Part shown: positions 22,187-34,060 of the stretch, one piece after another | Position numbering within the stretch: position 1 is the first letter of the stretch | Layout of the letters: every line of letters begins with the position of its first letter | From: Neurospora tetrasperma FGSC 2508 | Lineage: Eukaryota > Ascomycota > Sordariomycetes > Sordariales > Sordariaceae | NCBI RefSeq assembly: GCF_000213175.1 | Contig: NW_009799102.1 | Span: 570,062-634,061, forward strand | Reading direction: 5' to 3' | Length of the DNA stretch: 64,000 nt | Made by a program: the position numbers and the translations under genes | The notes under the pieces: generated by a model | Database searches by the model: none | What the model was told of the DNA's origin: nothing | What the model saw: only the letters and a program-made list of their open reading frames with translations

Positions 22187-23224
22187 TCAAGAACGCTGTC
22201 GATTTCGATCCCATCCCGACCGAAATCTCTGCCCATCGACTTCCAAGCCTTGAGTGAACAGCTCTTGTATCTGGGGCGGCAGAAGCGGATCAGATCTCTC
22301 TTCGGGTAAGACAGGCCGGGCTGGTTCAGGTCTCAGACGAGCAGGGTCCATTTCTCTGTAAGTCCAGGAGCGGGTGATCGGGTACAGTTTGATCAGGGGC
22401 ACCGCGAAGTTTACGCATCTGGCTCTGCGAGGCTCGGGCAGGGTAGGCACGGCTGGTAACTGTTTCTCAATTTCTGGTGTTACGGGTAGCGTAGGGGGCA
22501 AGATCTCAGGAGTTATGGGTTGTTCGAAGTTGTCTATCTTGAATACTACTTTACTCTGGTGTAGCAGGCGCTCATCCCCTTCCTTGGGCACTGACCTCCT
22601 GGTTAGAGTATCGGGCTTCGCTCCTTGCTTCCCTGGGCGGTATATGATCTTGAAATTAAAACGGGACAAAAATTCAGACCAACGGGCTTGTCTTCAGTTT
22701 AGCAGCTTCGTCGTGGTGAAGTATTCCAGGTTGCGGTGATCGGTAATAACCTTGATCGGAGAGCTCGTCTCCTCTAGTTCGGGTCTTTATTCTTTAAAAC
22801 AACGGATAATCGCTGACAGCTCCTTGCCATAGATCTCCTAATTACACTCCCTAACTGAATGCTTCTTGAAGAAGGCGGCGGGCCTTAAAATGCTGTCGTC
22901 CTCGTACTGGGATAACATCCCAGCAGACACATAATCGGACGCATTGGTCTCCAGAATCACTTCTTTTTCCCAGTCGAAAGGGGCCAGGACAGGAGCAGTG
23001 GTAAATGCGTGCTTTAATCCGTCGAATGCTCTCTGCCACTGGTCTGTCTATATGAATCGGGTTCCCTTCTTTGTCAAGGACACAAATTTAACCAGTTCTA
23101 ATGCAAAAACTCGCTATAACTCAACAATCTCGACTCAATCAACCCCTGCCTTGACTTCTAGCCCAACATCCTTTAGTGATGTTTCTTTGAATACAATATT
23201 ATACTTACCTATTGTATCTTCAAG
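22187..23224 (-). mobile_element. Ty3/gypsy pol fragment (reverse transcriptase end and RNase H)
   Basis: On the minus strand the sequence reads [18 protein letters not shown], then [18 protein letters not shown], then [13 protein letters not shown] and [20 protein letters not shown], the standard run of gypsy RT thumb and RNase H motifs, followed by a proline-rich spacer. It is a broken fossil with a few breaks, lacks LTRs and integrase, and is not strongly RIP-mutated. It is cut on the right by the LINE that starts near 23225. Confidence 0.75.
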
Positions 23225-23344
23225 CTATTCTAATCGGCCTAGAACGAAGACGTGGGGTTGTAGCCTTATCCGAGCAAGGGAAGTGTATACAAAGGCAATT
23301 CGTGCGGCAGTAGCCTACGGAGCGTCAGCGTACCACACGCCAAC

Positions 23345-24006
23345 TGTGACAAGGGCAGTATTCTGGGCTTGGAACAGTAGTTCAATTCAGCTGATAAACT
23401 ACTTTGGTCTTGAAGGCCTTGTTGATCCTTTCAAGCCTTTCCAATTGGGCTAGGCTCAATAACCTTCTTATACTAAAGCCTTCCTTCCTCCTATTGAGTA
23501 CGTATATAAATCTGGCTACTTTATCTAGCCGTAAGGCTATAAGGTATGTAATAAGCAGTGAGCTATTGAGGGCTTATATATAGATATATATAGGGATCGT
23601 CTAAATGCCTTCCTCTAATATTTTCTCGTCGTTTAGCACTGGCGTTATCGCCGATACCATCCTATCGCAATAGTTGGTTCTGAACTATAGTCTTCGTAAT
23701 AGCTTACTAAGCGAACTATTTTAGTATACGCTAGCGTAAGGGGTTTGACAAATTAAAGGGAACTTTAGTTTATTTAATAGATATACTATTAGCTAGAATA
23801 CGCTATTAGGAATAAGGGGATTTAGAGATCCCAATTAAATTATACCGTAGCCGGTCCTAAATATTTAAAGTATTTATACAAGGTTGGGATAATTTCGGTA
23901 AAGTTGGTAGGATTAGGTTATATAATACGGTTCTATAGGAATTATACTATTAGGTCGGGGTATTAAATAATTAAATTAGGGTTAAGGTTAGAATATCCGT
24001 ATAATA
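23345..24006 (-). repeat. LTR of the gypsy element (low-coordinate copy, 662 bp)
   Basis: Plus-strand reading starts TGTGACAAGGGCAGTATTC. Its left 300 or so bases are nearly free of RIP while the right part is strongly changed relative to the other LTR. Confidence 0.88.
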
Positions 24007-27000
24007 TTAGTTCCCTCTTTTTTAAGGTTCGCTTTAAACCAGTAGGGTTAATAATATTAGTTTATAATATTAAAACGTTTAGAGCTTTAGAGACGTAGAG
24101 ATTATAGGGCTTGTTTGGCTATCGTTTATAGAAGGTAATAACCTATTTTTTAATTCTATTAATAAAGAAGTATTCTTATAGTTCTTAAATATTATTTAAA
24201 ATTGCCTCACCTTCTTATTTAATTTAATAAAGTACTTTGGCTTTAATTACTATAAAATTTACAATTTTTTTTATTTTATAGTCTTCCGATTTAATTAGGG
24301 TTACTATACGTAGGATTTAGTTAGGGTTAAAGGCTATTTAATTATTAGTATGATAAGGTTTTAAGAGGGAGATATAAAAGGAATTGTAAATTCGTTATAT
24401 TTTCGGTAGGGCTAATTAGATAACGGTAGGGGATATTATTTAAATAATTTTAAAAGGATTATAGAATTTTTTATTAAGCTTTTAGGTAGGGTATTTAATT
24501 TTAATATATTTATTATTTAATATAATTAATTATCCTACTTTATAGACCGGTACTTCTATTTATTTTTTATCCGCCTACTCCTTTATTTTTTAACGGGCGT
24601 AATTAAAATTCTTTTGGGCGTATTTGTAAATTTCAGTTATTTAGTAAGTATATAAATAATTTGTAGGGTTATAGGAAGCGCTATTAGGGGGGTTGTATAA
24701 AGTAGAATAATAATTGTAATTACTATAGAATAGGGAAATATTAATTAATAATAAGATGGTATTATTATATATAAATTCGGTAGTAGTTAATAGATCTTCC
24801 TAATTATTTATTTTGTAGTTAATAAAGGTACGAAGGTATATTTCGAAGATTTAGTTGAACTATTCAGTTTGGCCATTAATCTAGGGATGGAATATTGTAT
24901 TTATATAGTTTTTAATATTAATAAACTTTAGGAAATTCTTTTAAATTTTGGTTATAAACCGGGAATCGTAATTAAAAATAATATTTAAGGGTACGCTATA
25001 TAATTATTAATGTAAATAGGTAAAGATTATAATAAAATTTTCTATTTTTTTCTCCCTTATTTTAAAAGGGATAAAGTAAACTATTTTAGTAAAGGGATTT
25101 ATTATAACCTAAATAGAATTATAATTATTAGAAAGGGGTAGATTTATAATAAAATCTAGTACTACTATTCTTTAAAGGGCGTAATAAAGCTCTATAGGCT
25201 GTAAAAAATTGTAGGGGGAATAGCGAGGGGGCTTATTTTATTAATATTCGTAGTATCTACGAACGTATTCTCGAACCGATTCCTCTATTTTAGGCTATTA
25301 AAAGTTTTTTATAATTAATTCTATAGTTTTATCTATTTTTATATACTTAATAACCTTAGTATTATATTTTGAATTAATAATTTTATATTATAGATTAGTA
25401 GGAATTTAAAGGTGGTTCTTTCGGTATAAGAGATTATTAAATTTTTTGAAATCCTTCTCTCTATCCTTCTAGAATTATTCTATATAAATAGGGTCATTAA
25501 TTCTAACTTTTTTAAATTATTTAATAAATTTATTATTCCAATAGGGCATTAATAGATTATAGAATTTCTCTTTTAATAAAAGGAAATAGGGACTATTAGT
25601 TCTAAACGAACTTTCAAAATAGGAGAAGTATTTTTCTTATAGGATTATTGTAATTAATTAGTCTTTATTTCCCTCCTTTTCGGGTTTGAAACTTTCTTAT
25701 TGTAAAAGGGTATTCGCTTTACTATTAAAATAGTTAGGTCGGTAATTAATAATAAATTAAAAATTAGCGAATTATATTATTTAGCGGGCCTATTAGCGAT
25801 TTAGAACTTTAGTATAAGTAAAATAAACTAGATTTTAGTAGTTAGAAAAGATTTTAATCTTATATTTAATTTCTTCAAGGTAGATCCTCCATTATTCGAA
25901 ACTATCGACGATAATTAAAAGCTCTTTAGTATAAATTTTATAATTTATTTCAATTAGCGATATTTTTTGGGAGTAGAAGGCGATAGGGTAAATTTTATTA
26001 TCCTCCTTCTTTTAGGAAAGTACAATTCTAATCCTAAAATCCGATATATTTATTTTTATAATAGTTGGTTCTATAGGGTTAAAATAGGTCAGAATAGGTA
26101 TTTTAATAAACGTACGCTTAAAATTATTAAAGGTTATAGTTATTTCCTTAATTAATTTCTAAATTTTTTAATTTAGCGTATTACTCTTTAAAATAATTTA
26201 AGCTAGCGTTAAGAATCTTTTAATAAATTTCTTATAGAAGTTAATAAACCCTAAGAAGGATTATAATTCTTTTAAAGTTTATAGAAGCTCCTAGGCTAAA
26301 ATTACTTTTACTTTATTATTAATTATTCCAATACTTTGTAGAAAAATAATATAGCTTAGGAATTTAATTTCCTAAATTCCTTAGTTATACTTTTAGGGGG
26401 CGACGGCGAAGTGGTTATTTATTAAGCGCTTTAAGACTTTTAGAACGAGGCGATTATATTCTTTTTCTATATTAGTATATATTAGAATTGATTAGATTTA
26501 TAAAAAGGTAATTTATTATAGTTTAGAAGGTAGAAGGAGCGTTAATTAAGCTTATAGGTATAATAATATATTTAAAGAGCCCGTATTTGTATCGGAACGC
26601 GGTTTTTTATTTATATCCTTCAGCTATTCTTATTAGGAAGAATCCCGATTTAAAATTAATTTTAGTATAAAATTGAACTATTTTAAAGGTATATTAAAGT
26701 TTTATAATAAGGGGTATTAAATATTGGACGGGAACTATTATTCGGTTAAGGGCTCAGTAATCGATAATAGATTTAAAGGGATCGTCGGAATTTTTTTTAA
26801 TTATAAATATAAGGGGGGCGCTATACGAGGTAATAAATTTCCTAATTCTACCGGATTTTAGTATTTTATTAAGCTAGGGTTTGAGAGTATTAAATTTCCT
26901 ACTATTTATTACAAAGACGGGGCCTTAAGGCGGGGTTTATCTATTAATAATATTAATTTTATAATTTTATAATTAATAATTTAGTATCTGTATAGCTATT

Positions 27001-29776
27001 ACTTTACTTATAATAGGGATATAAGTACGGAATTTATTTAAAACGGCGGTAATAATAGCGTTAATTTTAATCTAAATATTAGCGATAATTATAGTAGGTA
27101 GAAGCCCGAGGATAATAGAATTAATATAATTCTTCTAATAGTAATTTAAAGCGAATTTGATTTTTTAGGTTTTATTAAAGAAGAAAGCGGGCTCGTACTA
27201 TTAGAACTATTAATAAGGGAGGATAATATTATATTTATTATTTATTATAGAGAATTCGAAATTGAAACGGGTATAATAATTTTCCTAGTGCTATAGTACA
27301 ATTATTTCAATATAATACCAGCCGCCTATTGTATCGATTACTACGTTGAATCCCGTAAGGGTATAAATATTAATTCGTTTAATTAGAGGAAGTTTTTAAA
27401 CGCGGGCTTAATAGAGGGATATAATTGGGATTGAATTTCCTAGGTTTAAAAGGATTCGAATTAGGTGTTCCTTATTATTATAAATTAGAATTATATAAAT
27501 AATAGAGTGTAGCCCGGAATAAGGTTTTAAATAAAGTTTTTTACGAGGTTATTAGTTATTATCGTTAAAATTTAGCCTTTTGAAGGTATAAACGACGGAG
27601 TTAATTGAATTAGTACTAAAGTAAGGTTAAAGTAATTTATATAATACTTTATAATAATTATTCAAAAATCCGAATTAGAGTTTTAATTTATATTTATAAT
27701 TTATATAATTCTAGTAATAGCGGCTATTTTAGCTTTCTTAAATTAGGATTTGTTATTAGCAATATTCTTAGTTCCCTCTTCTTTACAGTCATTATTTTTA
27801 CGTTTGGCGGAGACGGTAGCCATTTAAAGCTATTATTATTCTTTAGGCTAGGGTAAATCCTTACTATTATTATCCTTCTTTACAAAATATTCTATAATAT
27901 AATAATTATTATAATTATAGTACTAGTAGGAGATTCGATCCTGTTTACGGTAATTAATATTTATTTAGTTAATACTTTTTAATATATTGCGAACTAAAGG
28001 CTATTTTTTCTTTTTAATTGAGTAATTAGATTATTTTAAGGATTAATTTCGGTCGGAAGGGGAGTATATATCCTTATAGTATTAACCTAATTTCGAAGGC
28101 TCCGTCTTTAAAGTAGGCGCGTCTTTTCCTATATATTCTAAATCCTAAAGTATATTCTTATAAATTCTATTAACTTCTTAAATAGTAGTAAGGAATTCTT
28201 TATTAGCATTTGGTACTTTACTTCAATTTTAGTAAATTATTTTTATAATCTTTAAGGGTAAGTTATAGTAAATATAATTATAGAAGGACGTTTTAAACTA
28301 CCGGATTACTTCGTTAAAATTAGTAAGGGTTATAATATAATACATAATATCGCCCTTATATTTAAATTCGTTTATTTTTTTTAGGTTCTAATATTATTTT
28401 AATATATTAATAAAGTAATTTCGAATAGTTTCAGCGTATTTAATTTAGAAGTCAGTAAACCGGATGCTTTTAATTGTATAGATTTATTATTAGTATTAGA
28501 GCTAAGTATCGTCCCTAAAGTAGGATCCTACTTAATTAATCTAATAGGTATTTGAAGTGAAGTTAGTATAATAAACGTCAATATACATCTCGATTTAGTA
28601 CTACTAAGCGTAAAACTTCAATAAATTTTAATTATTATAGAAAGTAAGCTTATTAAATTAAAGGGACGTTATATTAATAGTAATAGTATTTCTTAACGAA
28701 TTAAGGAAATCGGCGGTTTATTTTCGTTTAGAATTATTAGGGAGCCCTATAAAGTAGGGTCTCCTAGGGGGTCTTAGGGGTCCTTGCCCGGATTTATAGC
28801 CGGAGTTAATAATAGCGGCCTCGAAAGGGGATATTCTAGTAGCTTTATATTAAATTATTACTTCCCTAATTTATTATTGAGTTTGGGTTCGGAGAATAGT
28901 ATTATTTCCTAATAAGGAGGAGGTCGGGTTCGATCGAAAGGCGGAATTTAAGTATAAAAGGGGTTGTATTATAGTGTAATATTCAAAGATATATATAATT
29001 AAAGTAACGGATACAGCCTTGGGGGTAAATTAACCAGTTTATTTAAGGGTATTCTAAATATTAACGGCGAATTGGGCGATTTATTCCTTTAAATTCTTAA
29101 TTTAGCTAGGGTCGACCTACTTATTAAGGAGGTCGTTAACTTTAAAATTAAGGGTATTAACTTAAGCTTCTTTATAGCCGGCCTATTCTTTAATATAATT
29201 TAAAAGGGGTTAATAATGGGTAGTTTTTCTATAAAGGGATTTAATAGCCTATTACTATTTAATAAATTTATTTCGAAGTTAAATAATAATTTTCTAGCGT
29301 TTTTCATCCTTTTTACTATATTAAGTAATAGCAGTCTGAACTTTTAATACGAAACGGGAATTAATTTATTAAATTTACTACTTTAGGCAGGCGATTTAAA
29401 TTTAGGAGGCTTCTATACCTTTTATAAAGAAGTTTATAATAAGGGAATAATTATAGTATAAAATTTCGTACTATTTTTTAATATTAGAAAAGACTTTAGT
29501 ATATTCCTTATCGACGGATATAGTAATTTTACGGAGTTAGGTATAAATATAATCTAATTAGTTATAAAACGTAATGAATTAAGTAGGGGGGTCCGTAATT
29601 TAAATAGTACTAGAGGGGATAGTATTATTAGTATTGCTTATAACGGTATTAAAATCTCCCGGCTAATAGAATATAAGGGAGGAATTCTTAATAGACTTTA
29701 TAGGATAATTTTTAGGGGATATTATAATAAGTAAAGAATTTAATAGTAGGGTAGTTTGAGAGGGAAATAATTTATT

Positions 29777-30438
29777 TATAATAAGGGTAGTATTTTAGGT
29801 TTAAGATAGTAGTTTAATTTAATTAATAAATTATTTTGGTTTTAAAGGCCTTATTAATCCTTTTAAACCTTTCTAATTAAATTAGATTTAATAGTTTTCT
29901 TATATTAAAAATTTCCTTCCTCTTATTGAATATATATATAAATCTAACTATCTTATTTAACTATAAGGTTATAAGGTATTTAATAAACAGTGAATTATCG
30001 AGGGCTTATATATAAATATATATAGGGATCGTTTGAATGCCTTCCTCTAATATTTTTTCATTATTTAATATTAGCGTCGTTGCCGATACTGCCCTATTAT
30101 AACGGTTGGTTTTAAACTATAGTTTTTGTAATAGTTTGCTAAGCGAGCTACTTTAGTGTACGTTAGTATAAAGGGTCTAATAAATTAAGAGGAGCCCTAG
30201 TTTGTTCGGTAAATGTACTATTAGTTAAAATACGCCGTTGGGAATGAAGGGATTTAGGGATCCCAGCTAAGTTGTACCGTAGCTGGTCCTAGATGCCTAA
30301 AGTATTTATACGAGGCTGGGATAACTTTGGTAAGGCTAGTAGAATTGGGTTATATAATGCGGCTCTGCGGGAGCCGTGCTGTCGGGTCGGGGTACCGAAT
30401 GGCTGGATCAGGGTTAGGGTTAGAATGTCCGTGTGACA
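29777..30438 (-). repeat. LTR of the gypsy element (high-coordinate copy, 662 bp)
   Basis: The left part is RIP-mutated; the right 270 or so bases are nearly pristine and end GTCCGTGTGACA. It contains two telomere-like GGGTTA units near 30409-30425. Confidence 0.88.
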
Positions 30439-30732
30439 CCAACGGAGCCGCTTGGGGAACCACGTGGTCTCGCAAAAACTCTTGCAACGACCCAGACTAA
30501 CTGCTTGAAAGTAGTCTCTAGCGCTTACAAGGCTGCGTCTACGTTTAGTGTGGAAACGGAGACCTTCTGTCCACCCCTCAACCTCTACTTCAACAAGAGG
30601 GTTAGAGCGTTCAAGGAGCGACTCGCCCGCTCACCGGTAGCGGCCTTCGTTAGAGGGACGCCAGCCTGGGTGGCGGCAGAGTTACGGGGTAGAAGGGGAG
30701 GTAGACAACTACAGCCGTCCCCGGTCAGCAGC

Positions 30733-31100
30733 TGTAACGAACGGCAGTCTGATCTGCCTAAATGGGATAGCTGAAGGTAAAGACTATTAAAAGACGTTCG
30801 GTGAAGCCAAAAGGTTCACAACAAGTAAGGTAGCATTATACTTGTCTCGATAATAATAATCAATTAACTACTGCAGAACTATCTAGTGTCGAGGATTCTC
30901 GGGGTTCTTATACGTGCCCTGTCCGTCCATATAGACTGGCTCACTAGCGATGGCTCACTCGTCGTGAGCTGGCTCACCGTGAGCCTTGCCCGTGAGCCCT
31001 CCTTGTCTGATCCTGGTGTCGGACCTTGCAATGGTTACATTGCCCAGCCTTCGCTTACCGGTGGCTTGGCTAGCCCGTGTTATTCGCTTAGTTCGTAACA
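30733..31100 (+). repeat. Solo LTR (368 bp) with 5-bp TSD GCAGC
   Basis: Runs from TGTAACGAACGGCAGTC to GCTTAGTTCGTAACA and is flanked by GCAGC on both sides. Same family as 20745-21135, with the same GCTCACCGTGAGC palindrome. It sits inside the LINE that spans this region. The strand is arbitrary. Confidence 0.88.
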
Positions 31101-31323
31101 GCAGCCGGGCGAAGGCTGAGTGGGCTGAGCGATGGGCCCCTAAAGAAGACATCCCTAAAGAAGACATCCCGATACCGCAGGGAGAGGCGAGAGAGCCCAC
31201 GCCGGGCGAAAAGGAGCGGTGGTTGGAGGCGACTCGGTGTTACGATCCAATTAGGGATTACTTATATAAGCAGACTAGATAGGCCAATTAGGAGCGCGCT
31301 GCAGTATCGGCGCGGCGACCCCC

Positions 31324-33260
31324 TTGTTGTTGTTATTATTGTTATTTTTAACGTCTACTTCCGCCTCCCTTAGGGCATAAGACGTGCTATATCGGTGAGT
31401 CTAGCGTACAAAATTATAAGTAGTATCCTAATTGTCTACTAAGACTATTACCCCGAGGGCAACCCGAGGCCTATTGTTAGTATAAATTACGTATTGCCTA
31501 TAATATAAACGCGGCCCAACACTTCCAGTCTAATCGCCCAATGAGCGAGCTGCCAGTGCTTGGCGAGACCTGTATAACAAAGGAAAAGACATAAGAAAGG
31601 GCAAAATCACTCCTTCCCGTTCTCTCTCTTACTCTCCTCCTCCCGTAAAGCCTCCTCCCGTCTCCTTATACGGTGAACTAGCTTGTCCAAGTCTACTGTA
31701 AACTTCTTAATATCGTAGCCGTGGCCAACTTCTACCTTATAGGCTAGTAGCCCTCTTGGAGGGCGTTTTGTAGTAGTTAGAGCGGCGGACTGCGTCGTCG
31801 GAGGACGTATATTCGCTCAACTAGATTATTATTATATCCCTATTAATTGAAGGCTGGTTCTAATTAATACTATTGGAATTCTCGGAGTTGGAGGGGGCGG
31901 AACTATAGTTGGGCAGTTCGTTGGAAAATATAATAGTATTTTTCTAATTACTAGGGGGAGTAGGGCGGTTATATATTTTAGAGAAAAGGTTACTACTATT
32001 GTAGTAAATTTACTACCATTATTAAGGAGTCGGGCGGATAACGGTATTTCTTTAACGTTTTAAATATATAGGATACTTAGTATAAGTAAACTTAAAAGGG
32101 CTATAGTAATTAGTATATTAAATATAATAGTTATATTTACTATAAATAGTATATTTGTATTATAGGTATTTTGTAGCGTAAGTACACCCTTTATAATTAT
32201 ATTACTCTAAGTATTTTATATATTAGTTTAATAGGTAGCGTTTTTAAATAAGGTAACTAATATTATTAATATTAAAAAGATAAAAAGGAGAAATAGGCCT
32301 TTTAAAGGAGATAAACTAAATTATATAAATTCTATTAGGATAATAATATTAAGAAGAATAAAAGGTAATAAACTTTGAATTAATTTAGAATAGGATTTTA
32401 TCTTTAATAATAATAATACTACTAATAGGGATAGTACCGAATTGTATTGTTATAAGTATATTCTAAATAGTGTAAATAACCTATTTCTTAAATACTTTAA
32501 TTTGAATACAGCTAAAACGGGTACTAATTCTATTTTTATAAATTAAGAGAGTCTAATAAATAGTATTATCTTTAAATATAAGGGCAAAACTAGAAGGAAC
32601 TTTATAATAACTAAAAATATTAGTAAGAGTGAGGCGGAGAAGAAATTAAACCTCTTTACGAATAATAAAAGTAATATTATTAGTAAAAGGGAAATCCTTA
32701 TTAAATTATAGGAAGATACGGCCGTTACTTTAGGGTATAGGAGGCGGGGCAGCCTTACGGATAGGGTTAGAGTGGGGAGTAGAGCGGGAGGCTAAGGCGG
32801 AGTTTATACTCTTAGCGGCTATTTCTACGAATATAACGGGTCCTTTACCTATTGGGGTAGTAGTATTTAGGGTAAATAGGGTTAGGAATATAGAGCTTTT
32901 CTGTAGGGCGGCGGTTATAATTCGTACGAAGTATTTGGCTTCGCGGGCGTAAGTAGGTGAAATAATAGAGAAGCAGGCGAATTTAGAATCGAGGAAAATA
33001 GTAAAGGAGTAGTAGAATTCCGCTTTTGTAAGAGCTTCGGAAATAAAGGTCTCGGCGATAGACGAGATGGGTCTAATAGTAATAGTTATAGTAATAATAT
33101 AGGTATAACGGACTTCCTCGTCTGCAGTCCGGGCTCTTTTAGCCGACTGCGCCGTCGTAGAGGGCGGGGGCGGGGGCGGGACGTAAAAAATGTCTGGCAA
33201 AGGAATAATTAGTATTATAGCCGGCAGCGGTAGTTTAAGGGCCCTAGAGGGCGAAGGCGT
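31324..33260 (-). mobile_element. Internally deleted LINE (family of 692-3707)
   Basis: At its left end the minus strand has the (TAA/CAA)n tail and 3' untranslated sequence shared with the LINEs at 692-3707 and 11088-11902 (match to about 31745). At the other end a stop-free minus frame (33200-32730) starts MPDIFYVPPPPPPSTTAQ and could be the N-terminus of the LINE first ORF. Between them the minus strand shows a degraded Cys/His-like pattern near 32120-32210 that may be the zinc knuckles. If this reading is right, the reverse-transcriptase ORF is missing and the copy was non-autonomous. The 3' end is secure; the rest is tentative. Confidence 0.5.
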
Positions 33261-33318
33261 AGATATTTCATTACTACGGTTGTTAAAATATCGATTGTAA
33301 AAATAGCAATTTAGGTAG

Positions 33319-33567
33319 TATTAAGAATTCTGCGGGCAACCAAGCGTTAAAACTAACACTTAGTGCTAAGACTTTTGGTTGTAGGAGGAAGATAGCGGCC
33401 CCCTTATAAAGACTAGTATATATAAAATAGCCTTCCTAGGCCTCTTATATTATAGCTCTTTAGTAAGTAACTAACTAATACAATTGACTAGTACTTTTCG
33501 GCTACTACTACTATTACTACTCTTTATTCCCAACGATATACTCTTATGCTTGTAACGGTCCGTTACA
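33319..33567 (+). repeat. Possible LTR
   Basis: The stretch begins TATTAAGAATTCTGCGGGC (TGTTAAG if RIP is undone in the first base pair step), has a TATA-like TATATAAAATAG near 33420, and ends TTGTAACGGTCCGTTACA. The length and layout suit an LTR and the LINE frame resumes just after it. No matching target duplication was seen. Confidence 0.3.
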
Positions 33568-34060
33568 CTCGGAGGGAGTAGATAGCGAGGTAGTACGTTA
33601 GGGTAGCCGAAGCGACAAGGAAAAGGAAGAAGTTAAGTGCCGTAGGGGTGCGTGTGCTGTTCGATAGGACTACGCTATAGTACTATATATAGCTTAGTAT
33701 AGATACGAAGTTATCCTTGTACGACCTTTCGAAGGCTATAAGCTCACTCCTAGTACAAATTAGGACGGGTAAAATAGGCTTACGGGCGTTCCTCTTTAAA
33801 AAGAGAGTACCGGAGGTAACAACGCCGTACTGCTAGTGCGGGTTAGCGAAGGAGATATTTAAATATATTGTTTTAGAATATAGGGGAACGGAAGCTAGGA
33901 GGAATAATACAATTAAGTTATTCTGTCCCTATTTTAATAGGCATTCCTTATTAATAACAACTCCTATTTGCCTATTACAACTATAAACATCCGACGTATA
34001 TATAAACCACGAAGCAAGGTTATTAATTTGGATATTCTCCCCTTCTCCCTTATATTTAGG

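Larger units (their letters stand above)
23345..30438 (-). mobile_element. Complete-length Ty3/gypsy LTR retrotransposon, RIP-mutated, TSD CCAAC
   Basis: Two 662-bp LTRs bound 5.77 kb of AT-rich DNA. The element is flanked by CCAAC on both sides, an exact 5-bp duplication. The coding strand is minus: around 26340-26500 it reads IEKEYNRLVLKVLKRL and EIKFLSY, the segment that follows the YLDD box in gypsy reverse transcriptases. Next to the low-coordinate LTR the minus strand has a purine run (AAAAAAGAGGGA) suited to a polypurine tract. The internal part carries very many breaks and is a fossil. Both LTRs share a full length, so the insertion itself was whole. Because RIP dominates the LTR differences, they cannot be used to date it. 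Confidence 0.9.
23225..34060 (+). mobile_element. Tad-like LINE split by nested insertions
   Basis: Four pieces on the plus strand read as one LINE protein in order: about 23225-23344 (TWGCSLIRAREVYTKAIR and AVAYGASAYHTP), 30439-30732 (TNCLKVVSSAYKAASTF, ETFCPPLNLYFNKRV), 31101-31320 (RAKAEWAERWAP, CYDPIRDYLYKQ) and about 33570-34060 (LSKAISSLLVQIRTGKIGLR followed by AFLFKKRVPEV and a Cys-rich finger region, CGLAKE). This is the region between the RT thumb and the C-terminal zinc finger of Tad-clade elements. The breaks fall exactly at a 7.1-kb gypsy element, a solo LTR and a second LINE. The RT core is absent on the left. The first three pieces are not RIP-mutated, the last is. Confidence 0.7.

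Noticed and set aside
30409-30425. Telomere-like GGGTTA repeats
   Set aside because: Only two units, and they lie within the gypsy LTR; not a telomere or interstitial array.
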